A stretch of DNA of 64,000 bases from Tenrec ecaudatus (GCF_050624435.1 NC_134538.1:119124437-119188436); one strand, 5' to 3'; counted from the first letter of the stretch, positions 24,845 through 36,885 are shown. The notes: generated by a model from the sequence alone, not told the origin. Made by a program: numbers and translations.

Positions 24845-25190
24845 ATCTTGTTGTTGCTGTTGTTAGATGCTATCGAGTTGATTCTGACTCAAAGTGATCT
24901 TCTGCATAACAAAAAGAAGCACTGCCCAGCCCGGCACCACCCTCCCAATTGTATTTATGTGTGAGCCCTTAGTTGAAGCTACTGTATCAATCCAGCTAAG
25001 GTTGTCAAGTGGCTAACACCTCAGAAGTAGACAACCTTCTGTAGTCTGCTCATCGCCTGGAAGCTCTACTGTAATCTGTTCAGCGTGGAAGGCCCTGCTG
25101 GTGTGTAAAATAGCACTAACCCAGTTTCCAGCATCACGGCAACATGCAATCCAACACAGTGCGACAAACTGGCAGTAAGTGGTGGGCTGT
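24845..25190 (-). mobile_element. Internally deleted RTE (5' end joined to 3' end)
   Basis: The left part (24845 to about 25000) is the RTE 3' end on minus ('gagttgattctgactcaaag' and onward). The right part (about 25010-25190) matches the RTE 5' end at 20764-20860 ('cctcagaagtagacaacctt', 'gaagctctactgtaatctgt'). The whole coding body between them is missing, and both parts keep element order and orientation. Confidence 0.6.
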
Positions 25191-25540
25191 TATCTTGCTC
25201 TCTTCCTAAAACCAGTGTCTTTTCAAGAATCCACAATTCTGCTTTGTTCTAAATGTTCTTTCATTGACATGCTTAAAGACTATTTGGAGTAAGATGAGTT
25301 AGTTACCAGAGTCAACAGCAGTTGAGAGGACAATGGCTTCCAAACCAAATCCCTTTACAGTGCCTGAAGGATTTCATACGGCTAAAGATCCCTCCGTGAC
25401 AGGTACAGGCAGGGGAGGATGCTTCTCTCAAACCTCTTCTTTTCAAATAAATAATCCAACACACTGGAGAAAACTAGCAATATGTAAAGCAAGATTTCAT
25501 CATTTCTAAGAAGTACTTCTCATCATAAGGAAAGCAAAAC
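25191..25540. other. Unassigned sequence
   Basis: No gene or named repeat recognised. Confidence 0.4.
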
Positions 25541-25544
25541 ACAA

Positions 25545-25732
25545 ATCATTGATGTCGAACCTATCTGAACTCTTAGCGACCCTATTGGACAGAACAGAAC
25601 CAGAGGGTTTCCGCGCCTGTAACCTTTGGAAGTGAACCGCCGCGTCTTTCCCCCGTGGGGCTGCAGGAGGGAACAAGGGCCACATTTTCACAATTAAGCT
25701 GAAGGCTTAATTACTGTGCTACCAGGCCTTGA
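25545..25732 (-). mobile_element. AfroSINE
   Basis: Minus copy: 'cttagcgaccctattggaca' tail, 'cgcgtctttcccccgtgggg' body, 'ttactgtgctaccagg' head complement. Confidence 0.85.
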
Positions 25733-26185
25733 ATTTTCATCATAGAGGTCTAGGTATTAACGATCAGGAGACACGTCTGAATGCACACAGCACTGGACAG
25801 GACTCAGATATCTGATGGCATATCAAGTACAAAACCGCGTTGCAAGGAGATATTCTTTATGGGCAAGAGTGTATCGGCCTGAGAAGCAGGTGGAAGGACC
25901 GGAGTCCCTGGCAGTGGTGTTTGGATGATAAGCAAGCTTCCTGTTTCTTTTCCACGACCTCTACCTTGGAGAAACCATGCCTTGAACATGGAAAGTGTGC
26001 GTTCTAGTTAGAAGAAAGTCATAATTTTCCAAAATATATGAAAGAATCCAGTAGTATTCGATTCTACATTTCAGTTTTTCTTGAATTTCCTTTAGAGTAG
26101 GTTAGCATTCCTGACTGAGTCTAGTAGAATTCTAGGACACGTGTGACATTTTTGTGTGTGAGGAGTTGTTGTTATTAGGTACCAT
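25733..26185. other. Unassigned sequence
   Basis: No gene or named repeat recognised. Confidence 0.4.
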
Positions 26186-26189
26186 CAAC

Positions 26190-26377
26190 ATGTTGTTGTT
26201 AGATTTCAACCCATAGCGACCCTCTGCACAACAGAAGGGCACTCCTCACGGTCCTGCTCCATCATCACAGCTGTTCCTCTACCTGATCCCATCGTTGCAG
26301 CCACAGTGATAACCCATCCCATTGAGGCCCTTCTTTGACCCTGACACTCCACTTTACCATGCATGACATCCTTTGAA
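26190..26377 (-). mobile_element. RTE LINE 3' end, minus part of a 5'-inverted insertion
   Basis: It starts in 'gttgttgttagatttcaacc' and continues as the RTE 3' end to 'ttaccatgcatgacatcctt' at about 26372. It joins directly to a plus-oriented RTE piece that covers the adjoining upstream part of the same element. Confidence 0.8.
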
Positions 26378-26615
26378 AAGAATTGATGGATCTGAATTGT
26401 GGTGCTGGAGAAGAATATTGAAATTACCATGGACCGCTAAGAGGACAGATCAATCTGTCCTGGAAGAAGTGAGGCCAGAGTGCTCCTTAGAGCCAAGGAT
26501 GGCAAGACTTCATCCTACATACCTTGGACATTTTGTGAGGAAAGAGTATTCCCTGGAAAGGGACATGATGCTTGTGGGGAGGAGCGGCAAAAAAGTTCAA
26601 GACAAACCCTAGAAT
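26378..26615 (+). mobile_element. RTE LINE, inverted 5' part of the same insertion
   Basis: Begins 'gaattgatggatctgaattg' and ends about 26600 after 'aaagggacatgatgcttgtg'. Its coding remnant includes 'LWCWRRILKLPWTAKRTDQS', typical of the RTE C-terminal domain. It stops within tens of bases of the point where the minus part begins in element coordinates. The pair together therefore gives the last 400 or so bases of RTE with the 5' half flipped. Confidence 0.75.
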
Positions 26616-26847
26616 GTAATGAAGTTACCACATAAATAGTTACATTGGAAAACAGTTTCTAGCAATCAAACAAAATATATTGTAATCAAAATCCTATTTG
26701 TTCTCTTAAAAATGCAACCCATTAAGAAAAATATTTGCATGAAAACAGTATCATTGTTTCTAATGAACATATTCTTGTAGTTTGAGAAGAAACACATTTT
26801 TATTTCACACCACCCTCTGGTAGATTAGCAGGTCCTACAGAAGGAAT

Positions 26848-27008
26848 GAACAGACTGATAGTGCTGTCAGGTATTGCTAGACACAAGGTCTGTAGTCCAA
26901 ACCCACCAGTTGCTCCTATGGAGAGAGATGAGGCTATAGTTTACGTAAAGATTTAGTTTCAGAAATGCTATGTAGGGTTGCTATAAGTCAGAATCAACTC
27001 CATGGCAG
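26848..27008 (+). mobile_element. AfroSINE
   Basis: Body 'gctcctatggagagagatga' and tail 'gggttgctataagtcagaat' with 'caactccatggcagctag'. Confidence 0.8.
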
Positions 27009-27085
27009 CTAGTTTCTTCTCCCTACCCCCTTTCTCCTCCTCCTCCTTCTTCTTCCTCTTGTTTATAGAAGGAATTATGAAGTCC

Positions 27086-27250
27086 TTGTCATGCCGTCGA
27101 CTAGATATTGGGTGTTTAAGCAGCAAACCCGAGCCACTCCAAGGGAGAACTAGGAGCGACTCTGCTCCTACAGAGATTTTCAGTCTTGGAAAGCCTAGGT
27201 AGGGCGCTGTGAGTTGAAATCAATGTGATGACACGGAGTTGTTGTTGTTG
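27086..27250 (+). mobile_element. AfroSINE
   Basis: Follows the preceding copy in the same orientation. 'cagcaaacccgagccactcc', tail 'gcgctgtgagttgaaatcaa', ending in 'gttgttgttg', the RTE-type 3' repeat. Confidence 0.75.
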
Positions 27251-27259
27251 ACGTTTACA

Positions 27260-27880
27260 GGATTATTCACTTGAGAATTCGTGTTTTCCTTTTTAGACTT
27301 TTCTCAGAACAATAGTAAGAGAATGAGAACAAAAATACTTGAATTTAGCAAATATCTTCTGTTGTATTCTTATATCTAGTAAATAGAATTCCCAGTTCTC
27401 CTTATCTGTAACCACTGGATAAACGGGGCTCATTCACGCAGGTTCAGCTGACCCTGTTGGGACGTCGCATAGCCGTGTGACTAATTGAGAAGTTCTTCAT
27501 TCTCTGCTTTTCATTCAGGGCAAAGGGATGCAGTTATTACAGACTATTTTAATGTGAATTAAATTGTGCATAATTTTAATATCTTCAATAGCTATCTCTT
27601 CCATGGTGATTTCCTAAGTGAGTTCAGAGGCTTTTCCCACATTTTCCCTCTATCCCATTATTTCATATATTAGAATTTTTAACACATGTCTCAAAATATT
27701 AACCCTTTATGTCTTGTGCGGATTAATGAAAACTCCTCATGTAGAACTATGTAACAATCTAAAGTCTGTCTTTATCCTCTTGAAGGAATGGCATGGGGGG
27801 AGGTGTCTCCCTCCTCTGACTACATAAGCAGAAAAGATAATTGAAATGCACGCTTGTCCCCACCCTCTATCTTTCTGTAT
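27260..27880. other. Unassigned sequence
   Basis: No gene or named repeat recognised. Confidence 0.4.
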
Positions 27881-27882
27881 TC

Positions 27883-28440
27883 TGACACCAGTCGTCTCTC
27901 CCCTGGGACTCTGCTTCATTGCTGGTTTTGATCATCTGTCTCAATGGCCACAAGAATTCAAGAGCATGGGGTTTATTCAGGAGATTAACAGGTTACATGT
28001 AGGGATCAAAAAGCATTATGGTTCGAAACCTTGAAGCTGAAGGTCACTCCTTTGATGGGCTGGGAAACCTGCTGCTCTGCCACCTTGGCTCCTTCCTTGT
28101 TGCCTCTGCTGCCTCTGCTTCTCCAAATAGGGAACTTGGCTGAGCCTGACCCCTCTTTTTCGCCAGTTATGAGAATTCTCCCTGCTTCTGGGAAGCCTCA
28201 CTTTATACCAGGCAGCATGGGAAGCCTGTCCAATCCCTTGCTAGAGTCCCCCACACCTTATTGCATGATCCCACCAGTTATTTCGTGGGAATTACAAAGC
28301 AATTTTATTTCAACACACCTCTAGTTTATTTCCATTCGACTGTCTCACAGTTCATTGGTCAGGGGCCATGCAATTCATATTGTGGCTCTTCTAGCCAAAG
28401 TCTCTAATCCCAATCAAATGACCTTTCCTGCGTGGTCTGG
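27883..28440 (-). repeat. ERV LTR, minus copy
   Basis: On the minus strand it ends in CA at 27883 (plus-strand 'tgacaccag'), preceded by a U5 with 'ttgtggccattgagac' and by AATAAA (reverse complement at 27971-27976). It is the same R/U5 as 350-460 and 29020-29108. The right edge is near 28440, where 'ttctagccaaagtctctaat' of the U3 side lies. No ERV genes attached. Confidence 0.55.
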
Positions 28441-28464
28441 TTATAAGAGGGGGGGGGGAGGCGG

Positions 28465-29108
28465 AGAGTGACTGTGAATTGGTTCCCTGCAATGCTATCC
28501 TGCTGCCTTAAAATGAACCTTCTCAGCAGCAGGAGGAGGGGTCATATTGCCTGCAAGAGCCAGGGGTTAAGCATGTTCTCTGGCCCCGAGGTCCCTGTCC
28601 AGCGAACCTCCACATCCAGAAGGCGGCTATACCCTGAGAGGCGCAGCAGCAGAACCAGAAGTCAACGTGTGGAGCAGAGTTGGGACTTCACACCCCCTGG
28701 AACCAGTAAAGCTCAGTGCTCTTGGACAGCAGGGTGGTTTGTGGAGTGGGGTGTCTCTGGGCAGTTATTGGGGCAAGTTGGGCTTGCTGACTCACAGGAC
28801 TGACAGGGCTTACTGACCAGGGTGCCTCTGGGCAGTTAATTTAGGGATCTGAGGATGCTGGCCCATGTAGCCTGAGCTGATTGCCTTCCCGTTGAGGCTT
28901 CCAACAGTTTGGTGTGCCCCTTTGGGTATTAATTGGTAGACCTGAAAGAACTTTGTCGTGAGTCCTGATAAACAATGCAACCCTGAATATTTCTCACTGG
29001 CATTACAATGTGTTGACTTCCTTAATAAACACTTTAATCATGGATTTTGTGAATTCATTGTGGTCATTGCAATGAATATTAGAACCCAGAGAGGTGAAAT
29101 TGAGAACA
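28465..29108 (+). repeat. ERV LTR, plus copy
   Basis: TG...CA limits are possible at about 28470 and 29108. 'ccttaataaacactttaatc' gives AATAAA at about 29023-29028, followed by U5-like 'cattgtggtcattgcaatga', the same segment as in copy 1. It faces away from the minus LTR at 27883-28440 with a G10 run (28449-28458) between them. The U3 interior is GC-rich. Confidence 0.5.
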
Positions 29109-31925
29109 CTAATTAAGCCAACATGCAGTTATATATACTTAATCTTTCTTTTCTCCATATTTTATATTGCATTCTGAATACAATTGGAAATAAATTTTAG
29201 ATATCAAAAATTAGGGGCAATGGATTCTATGTTCTCTATATTACCTGAGTTCAAGGTAAATGTTGTGGAGTGCTAATTAGTATGAAGAGCAGTGACATTT
29301 TTCTACCGAGTATTCTGAATGCACTTGTGTCCTGTAAGTCGTTCTCATGTGATCATTAGAAGAACTTGCAGTCACTAGCATGCAGGAACCCTGCCCATTT
29401 CCTTCTACTCTCTTCTTATTTTCTGGGAAAATACTTTGCTTTATTTCGGGTCAAAATGAAGATTCATTGTTTTTTTTAAATGCCATATTATAATCAACTG
29501 AATTTGAGTGATAAATGGAAATTGATGTTTCATGAGGTCACACCTACTTAAGTACTTATTCACAAACAGATGAAGGAAAAACAGACAACACAGAAATGGA
29601 TAAGGAGCCATCTGCTACCTTCAAAGTGCAAGGCCAGGCTTGCAGATGGAAACGGGGCTGCCACTTCAAGGTGGCTGCTGAGTTTTCCTTCCATTTGATT
29701 GATTCAACCTGGTTTGGGAGGCTGAGAATTATCACCAGAGTTCTGACAGCGTTAGCTGGCCCTCTTGTGCGTGGATATTTCTTTGTAGGGGGTAGGTCCA
29801 CGGGACTGCCTCCTCTGTTGTCTCGGTAATGCCTCTCCTGTTGTTCCACATACATTCTTATATGAGACTTCTTGTAGACGTAGTTCTATCTTCTTTCAGT
29901 TCAACTTTTCATTCTTGAGAGTCAATGTGTCAGTCTGATACCAAAATAGCTGTGTCGTCAACTGATATTTGAATATAGAATCAACTAAAAATAGATAAAA
30001 GTAGTTGAGGGAGGACAAATTGTAATGCATGGACTTTATCGCAGTGATGGAAACAGAGCAAAGTAAATATAATTGTGGAATACTAGAGGAGGAAATCAAC
30101 TGCAGTTGAGGGGAGGGAGATAAACTCATTGTGCTTCAGGCATGAGTAAATGGATGACAGTGGTATGATTTACTCAGGTGTAGGGTACTGTAGGACCACC
30201 AGGTTTAGGGGGAAATTCACCCGATTTTGGCTATATTCAATTGATGTAACTTTTCTTTCTCTTGCTACTGATTTGTGATGATTCCTATAATGTCAGGATC
30301 AAATGCAGGATCATTTTCCTAAGCATCAGATCTGACTTACAGTTCTCCGTTTATACTCTTCACCCTTTCCTTGAATTAAATTTATAAACAGACATCTGCA
30401 CTTAGAGTTTACTCTTAAAATGACATCTTAGACCAACATTGATATTTCTTTAAAGTGCTACTGAATATTGAAAATATACCATGAAATCATACTTATCTAC
30501 GTATATGCAATTTATGGCCTGTGAAAGAGGTCATGACACTTTTAAGGCACAAGAAAATGAATTATTGTAATGAGATGATATAAGACATAATTAGGATAAA
30601 TGAGGGATGTAATATACTGAAATATTTCCACAGATGATATCACTTTGGGAAATGCTTGAGTTCAGGTCCATCCATTTAAGATAGTTAATGTAATGTAGTC
30701 ACCAGTACTAAACTTTTAATCAAACACGAACAATAATTACAAATTCATGTTGATGTTTGTATAGATTAAAATGTTTCATGCAATACAGTAACATTGTTTT
30801 TAAAATACTTTTTAAAGGTTTTCTAATTTGAATTTTACTTTAAAATAATATGGTTATTTAATATCAATGAGGATTCTAATCCAGCTGATTTTAGGCATGA
30901 CTTTGGCCAGCAAAGCCATTGCAAGTTGGCAATCTTTCAGTCAAGACAACAGTATTTTAAACAATGATGCGTATGTTATGATAACAAAAGGAATTAAGAT
31001 GCTCTCTCTCTATGTACATGTGTCTGAAAGGGACCCATACAAGCCATTTAATCTTTTAAACATGATTTTGTTACCTGAAGTTTTATAAATACTGAGGAAA
31101 AACAATTCAGAGTCTCGTTGGTAATCCCTAATCTCATGTTATATTAGCTAACATGGTTCTGTAAAATAATACGGGCTGTCATTAAAATGTAGTTAAAGAT
31201 TCACAGTTCGTGCTAAGCTGTCAACAAGCCTCATTTTCCTTAATTACGTGCAGGTTTCCAGACCACCTGTGTTCAGGAGGGTTTTGCATTTCCAGGAGGC
31301 CAACGAAGGGACAAACAAACTGGAGATTTTGCCAGCTGCCTTTCCTAGAGTTCTTGGATTAGGGATTCCTGTCTGGCCATGGGGGGGTTTGGCTGTCAGT
31401 TGCAAAATTTAGCCTATATAGAAGAAGGGCAGGATAAAAAAGGAGATTTATTTTTAAAGTATGATTTAAATAGCTTATATGTGCTAATAGTAATTTCATC
31501 TTTCAGCCCACTCAGGCTCTATAAGTCCTTCTTAACTAAGTTAAATGGAGCATTTATTCACTATTGACTCATTGTTTCCTACTTATTAATGCTAAATTCA
31601 GGAATATATAAATTTTTATTAGAAAGATTATATTAATTTTCTAATAGAACTTATGGCTATATTTATATAAAATGATTTTAAATATAAAGAATATTAAATG
31701 GATTATTATTATTTACAAATTATTACATCGAAAGATGGTATCTGGCTTACATAAAAATATTTATTCTTTCAGGACTGAGTAGTTTGAAGGTATTTTTGAT
31801 TTTGCTTTTTAGTGCATTTAGAGATTCACTGGTATTCAGAATGTAAATATTTATAAAATATTAAATTATGCATTATAATTTTTCTTTTAATGTTAAAAAA
31901 TGTGTTCACTTTTTATGAAGATTCA
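29109..31925. other. Unassigned, largely unique-looking AT-rich sequence
   Basis: No gene, no recognised repeat. It includes a more GC-rich patch at 29590-29830 and a 73-codon ORF at 30867-31088 with no recognisable domain. Confidence 0.4.
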
Positions 31926-31929
31926 TTTT

Positions 31930-32130
31930 AGGAAAGTGATTAAGATTCAGGCTCTAGAGTCAAGATGCCCGGGTTTGAATCCTAACATTATCATTTACTG
32001 AAATGACGTTGGGCAAGTTTCTACTCTCTGTGATACAATTTCCTCATCAAAACAAATAAAGAGAAGAACACCAGCTATTTTATAAAGTTGTTATGAAGAT
32101 TATGGCAAAATATTACTTCTGATAAGAGAT
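31930..32130 (+). mobile_element. MIR SINE
   Basis: Clear MIR: 'ggctctagagtcaagatgcc', 'gggtttgaatcc' (B box) at about 31971, 'tgggcaagtttctactctct', 'caatttcctcatcaaaa', 'gttgttatgaagattatgg'. Confidence 0.9.
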
Positions 32131-32177
32131 GTAGTCTTGAACTAAGACAGTAAATTAGGAATAAAAGAAATCAGATA

Positions 32178-32590
32178 TTTGTACACTGGTACAGATAGGA
32201 ACTGGAAACGCAGGGAACCCAGGGTGGATGATCCCTTCAGAGCCAGTGGTGTGAGTGGCGATATTGGAAGCGTAGAGGGAGGGTGGTTTGGAAAGAGGAA
32301 ACCGATTACAAGGATCTACATGTGACCTCCTCCCTGGTGGACAGACAGCAGAAAAGTGGGTGAAGGAAGACGTAGGACAGGGCAAGATATGACAAAATAA
32401 TAATTTATAAATTATCAAGGATTCATGAGGGAGAGGGTAGGGGAAAATGAGGAACTGATGCCAGGGGCTTAGGTGGAGAGCAAATGTTTTGAGAATGATG
32501 AGGACAATGAATGTACAAATGTGCTTCACACATTGATGTATGTATGGATTGTGTTAAGAGTTGCATGAGCCCCTAATAAAATGATTTTAA
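32178..32590 (+). mobile_element. Repeat family A, copy with perfect target duplication
   Basis: Flanked by a perfect 15-bp duplication, AAAAGAAATCAGATA, at 32163-32177 and 32591-32605. The right end is 'gcccctaataaaatgatttt' then A's, which is a retroposon tail with AATAAA. The body matches 54150-54575 and 51898-52230. The target duplication and A-tail indicate L1-type integration, and the intact duplication suggests a fairly recent event. Confidence 0.85.
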
Positions 32591-32605
32591 AAAAGAAATC
32601 AGATA

Positions 32606-33284
32606 CTGTAGCAATTTATGTTTTATGAGAGAAATTGACAGGTCTTCCTGAAGTATTAAGATCAGATTAATTTCAGCTGTCAGTTAATTGAAGCTCCGTA
32701 TCATGACACCTTCCCATTCGACTTGGGGATATATATGATATCACTGACAATACAGACCCGTAGCACATCACAACCTGTTGTCTTCATCGACACGCGTGGT
32801 AAAGTAACCTATGTTCACTTCCTTCATGCCGTCTCTATGGAATTTTTATAACTCACTGCATTGCTCAGAGGCAAATATGGTGGATTCTGATGTTCCTCAG
32901 AAGTCCAGATAACCTGAGAATATTCTCTTATTTGCCTGTCCGTGACCAAAAAGCTAGTTCCTGCCATTTGGTTGATCAGTAGAGCTATCCTGAGGATGTC
33001 CAAGACTGAAAGAGCCCTAATGTTCAGTTAGCTTGCCTGTAGTCAACGACTGTTTCTCATGATCATCCTGAAAGCTGAGTTAATATAAGACATCTGTATG
33101 TGACTCCCCAGTGTGTGAATTTCAAAGTAAAAGTATATATATTCTCTATTGACTCTCATTTAAAATGGGATGCCATTAAGACGGCCTAGATTTCTGTCAG
33201 TGTCCCTGGTTGGCTAAAATTTGTAAAATAAACTTCTCTTTTTCTAATTTGACCCAAACCTCTAGTTCTCCGTTGTGCATTTGC
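32606..33284. other. Unassigned sequence
   Basis: No gene or named repeat recognised. Confidence 0.4.
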
Positions 33285-33645
33285 TTAAGTCTCACAGGCG
33301 TGTCTGCACAGTTGCCCTTGATCCATGTGTAAGATCCATGTGAGCACAATGAAGTGTTCTGGAGTTCCCGTTCTGCTCAAGGTCCTCCCCAACTTATGAT
33401 GACCCCCACGGGGAATGCCTTTGTATCGTAAGCAACCTTCCAGTGTTCCTTGCTTTGAGCCGGTCGCCATTGAACACCAGCAGCTATGGCTCTGATTCCA
33501 CATCCTCTCGGAAACCGGCCTGAACTCCCAGGAGTTCCCTGTCCATACCCTGCTGCGACTGTTGTCGGATGATCTTACGCAAAATTTTGCTTGTGTGATA
33601 TCAATGATATGGTTCTTTAGTTTGAGCATTCTATTAGGTCTCCTT
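33285..33645 (-). mobile_element. RTE LINE, internal fragment (RT middle)
   Basis: Minus-strand RT sequence: the plus strand reads 'acaatgaagtgttctggagt', as at 49760-49780, then 'ttgtcggatgatcttacgc'. The minus ORF at 33285-33629 keeps pieces of it. Richer in CpG than the other copies. Confidence 0.7.
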
Positions 33646-33689
33646 CCTTTGAAATAAACACTAATATGGAGAATATGTGGAAAACTAGG

Positions 33690-34210
33690 ATAAACTAAGC
33701 CTTATAATTTTTAAGACTACAGTTCAGAGACCTTAACTACATTCACAACTCAGTGCAACCATCACCACCATCTAGTTGCAAACTTGTATCCCTGAAGTTC
33801 ACCTTGACTCCATTAAGAAGTCCCTCCTGGTTTTCTCCTTCTTGCACACCTGGACATCACAAATTTGCATTTTGTTTCTGTTGATTTGTCTTTCTTGGAT
33901 AGTTAATATCAGTGGAATATTTTTATATGTGGTGTTTGGATTTGGTCTCTCTTCTTCTCATAATGTTTTTAAGATCCATTCATTTTGTAGCATGTTTCAA
34001 TACTCCTCTGCTTTTTTATGGCTGGCTAATATTTCACTGTATAGATTGGATGGTGCATGTTTTCTCTCTCCACGTATCCACTGATGAACACTGGGTTATT
34101 TTCACACTTGGGCTCTTGAGCATGATGTCGGTTTCATCTGTGTCCAAATTTGTGTGGTTTTTAAAAAAAATAGACATTTGCTTTGAATGCTTTTGATTCA
34201 GTGCCTGTGA
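33690..34210 (-). mobile_element. Ancient L1, 3' region
   Basis: Reverse complement of L1 3' sequence: 'gtgcaaccatcaccaccatc', 'ttaagatccattcattttgt', 'tttttatggctggctaatat', 'ccactgatgaacactgggtt'. No coding frame survives. Confidence 0.75.
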
Positions 34211-34279
34211 GTAGAAGTTCTAAAAAAAGAAGAAAGAAATGCTGAGCCTCACCACAATTCTGTTCAACTTTGAATAACT

Positions 34280-34945
34280 CCCAAACTCTCCCACAGCTAC
34301 TAGACACAAATATGCAGATATTGGTAAAACACATATTTTATCATTTTATTTCTCTACATTAAATCTTTCAGTGGCTCTCTACTGTGGTTAGAATAAAGTG
34401 TACTTTCCTATTCAAACCTATAAAACATGCTCTGTCCACCCAACAGTAAAATATGTATTTTTATAATCTAATTTCTTTCTCCCTGTCTTTTTGTTTTCAA
34501 TTCTCCTTGATTTATATGTGATAGCCTGGCTGTTATTTTAATTTCTAAAGTCGTTTGTACAAATTCCTTCCCAGCTCACTTATCCTCACCCCCTTCTTCA
34601 TTGCAGCCCTGGAATTTATATAGCAGCGGCTGAGATTGCTCCCTCAGCCCTCTTTAAACCCATTTCCCCACCCATATGTTCCACTACAGAAAACGGTGAT
34701 TTTCTTCATATCCTTAATCATGATTATAGGGTCACTGTGAGTCAGAATGAACCCAGAGGCACTGCGATTGCTTTTGTTGTGGCTATCTGGTTTGTAACTT
34801 TCCCCCTGTATCTTATTTGTTTGTTATCTGTATTCTTCAGAAGGCTAAATTTCTGCAAACTTAAGACAGTACCCCCTTCACATTGTCCCCTGCTGCCTAG
34901 CATTTGAGATGCTCAATCACATTTACTGACAGAGTTAATGCTCTC
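34280..34945 (+). mobile_element. L2 LINE 3' region
   Basis: 'cagtggctctctactgtggt' followed by 'tagaataaagtgtac' matches the L2 'tggctccctatcacc ... ggataaagtcc' site. At the right 'ctgctgcctagcatttgaga' and 'tgctcaatcacatttactga' match the L2 end ('tgcctggcacatagtaggtgc', 'tcaataaatg'). Interrupted by a SINE scrap near 34720-34775. Confidence 0.65.
34718..34775 (+). mobile_element. AfroSINE 3' scrap
   Basis: Only the tail is present: 'gggtcactgtgagtcagaat' and 'cagaggcactgcga', placed inside L2 sequence. Confidence 0.55.
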
Positions 34946-35705
34946 ATCACAAATCTATTTCTAGCTTTGTGTGGGTGAATTTTTGTATGTGTTAGTGATC
35001 TAAGTGGAGTGCTACTTAAAGAGAAACATCCATCAGAATGTTCGTCCTGCTTCTATTGTGTTCATCAGAGTCGCTATAAGCCAAGCATTGTCTCGATTCT
35101 AAAATGCCATATGCTTTTAGTGTTCTTTAAATACTGTACCTAACTCAAGTTCTATTGAGAGTATATTTTGTAAAACTACCGAGTGAATGTAAGTGTCCAC
35201 GCAATGGCCTGAGTCTGGCTGCTATTCGATCCTAAGAAGACTTTCACTGTACTTGAAATCACTTGGGATGTACATTCAAAGTCACAGCCATTCAGGGCTT
35301 GCTGTGGCAGTATTTAAAACTGTAAACAATACGGAGAACAGAATCACAGCCAGAAACAAGAAACTTCAAATCCACCCCGCCAGCATAACTTTTGGAAATT
35401 GTGCCCCTGAAGAAAGCAGATGCTCAGGAACAGAAATTGGTTATCAGAACAGATTTGTTGTAAAACACATGTACAAGTGTATTTGCATACACTTAGATGT
35501 ACAAACAAACATAAACAAATTAACCAGCTTAAATATGTCAGAAACCAATTTCTGTAGATATTCAACATTTTAATATAATATGATGAAATTTCTAGTGCCA
35601 TAAAGATATAATGTTTGCAGGCCATTTTTTCATATATTGCACAAAGGTGAAATGGAATAATTTTCTCTTAAATCAATTCACCAAAACAACTGGCTCATCT
35701 GGAGA
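34946..35705. other. Unassigned sequence
   Basis: No gene or named repeat recognised. Confidence 0.4.
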
Positions 35706-35707
35706 GT

Positions 35708-35852
35708 GCTTCCTTCTCAATGAATCGAGTTAATGATGACTCCTTGTGACCTGCCCTGTGGGTTCCAAGGCTGTAACTCTTTATTAGAATAGACAGCCTC
35801 ATCTTTCTCTTCTGAAGTGGTTGGTGGTTTTGAACCTCTGGCCTGGGTTCCT
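35708..35852 (-). mobile_element. AfroSINE
   Basis: Plus-strand reading gives the tail complement 'cgagttaatgatgactcctt', then 'gtgggttccaaggctgtaac' and 'tggtggttttgaacctctgg'. The head is truncated. Confidence 0.75.
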
Positions 35853-35917
35853 GGACAATACAGTACAATAAATAATATCTTAAAATACTAATAAAGATTA
35901 ACCAACAATGGATATCT

Positions 35918-36375
35918 GTTGTTGTTAGGTACTACTAAAGCTGTTTAACCCATAACAAGCTTACACACAACCGAAGGCAACACTCCCTAGCGCTGCTCCA
36001 TCTTTATAATCACTGCTGTTTGAGCCTGTTGTTGCAGCCGCTGTGCCAGTCAACATATTGCTTTCCCATGTGTTGCTGACTGTCTACTTTAACAAGCATA
36101 ATTCCCTTCCCCAGGGATTGGTCCTTTCTGATAGCATATTCAAACTTTCTGAGTTGGAGTCCCACCCTCTTTACTGCTAAAGTTCATTCTGACTACACTT
36201 CACCAGGACAAATTCGTTCTTGAAAGTTCTGTTCCTGAACTGTTCTGGCATCCCAGGTATATTCAGTATTCTTCTCCCACACTGTAATACAAATGCTCTG
36301 ATAGTCTTTATTTATTGTTCAGCTTTAGCATGGCCATCAAGTTTTCAATATGTCTGGGAAGCAAAAAAGGGAATG
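35918..36375 (-). mobile_element. RTE LINE, 3' fragment
   Basis: Starts 'tgttgttgttaggtactact', continues through 'gttgcagccgctgtgccagt' and 'caagcataattcccttcccc', the reverse complement of RTE 3' sequence, to about 36370. Confidence 0.75.
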
Positions 36376-36885
36376 CACTTATTTTGATTTAAATTTTTAT
36401 CCACATATTTTTAGTGTGTGGCCTGGTGAATATATATGAGCCAAAAGTGAAAAAAGTTGTCTGCATTTGGTTCAATATTCTTTCCTTCAAATAAATATTG
36501 CTCACAAACTAGTTTGCAATACTCCTGTGGTCTTAAATCTATCTTGTAAACTCAGAATAAATCTCCTATAGTGTATAATGCTTTCTTGAAATTCCAGTGC
36601 AGAGTTAGCATTCATATCTCTGGATCTCAATATAATTTTTGAAGGCTTATTTGTTAACAAGGTAGATAACGTGTGCATATCTGACTTGTACTTCAGGCTC
36701 CTGCCAGCTAAAGGAAAACCACACTTTCCGAGTAAAAAGGAAGAACTCTGTATGTCAATGCTATAACCATTATTTAAATAATACTGTCAGTCACAAATTA
36801 AGAACTGCCAGAACTTAGGTGATCGTGATCTCCTACTTCAATATGGGAACAGAACATCTTTGAGCATCATGTTTAGCCTGGACAA
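36376..36885. other. Unassigned AT-rich sequence
   Basis: No gene or named repeat recognised. Confidence 0.4.
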
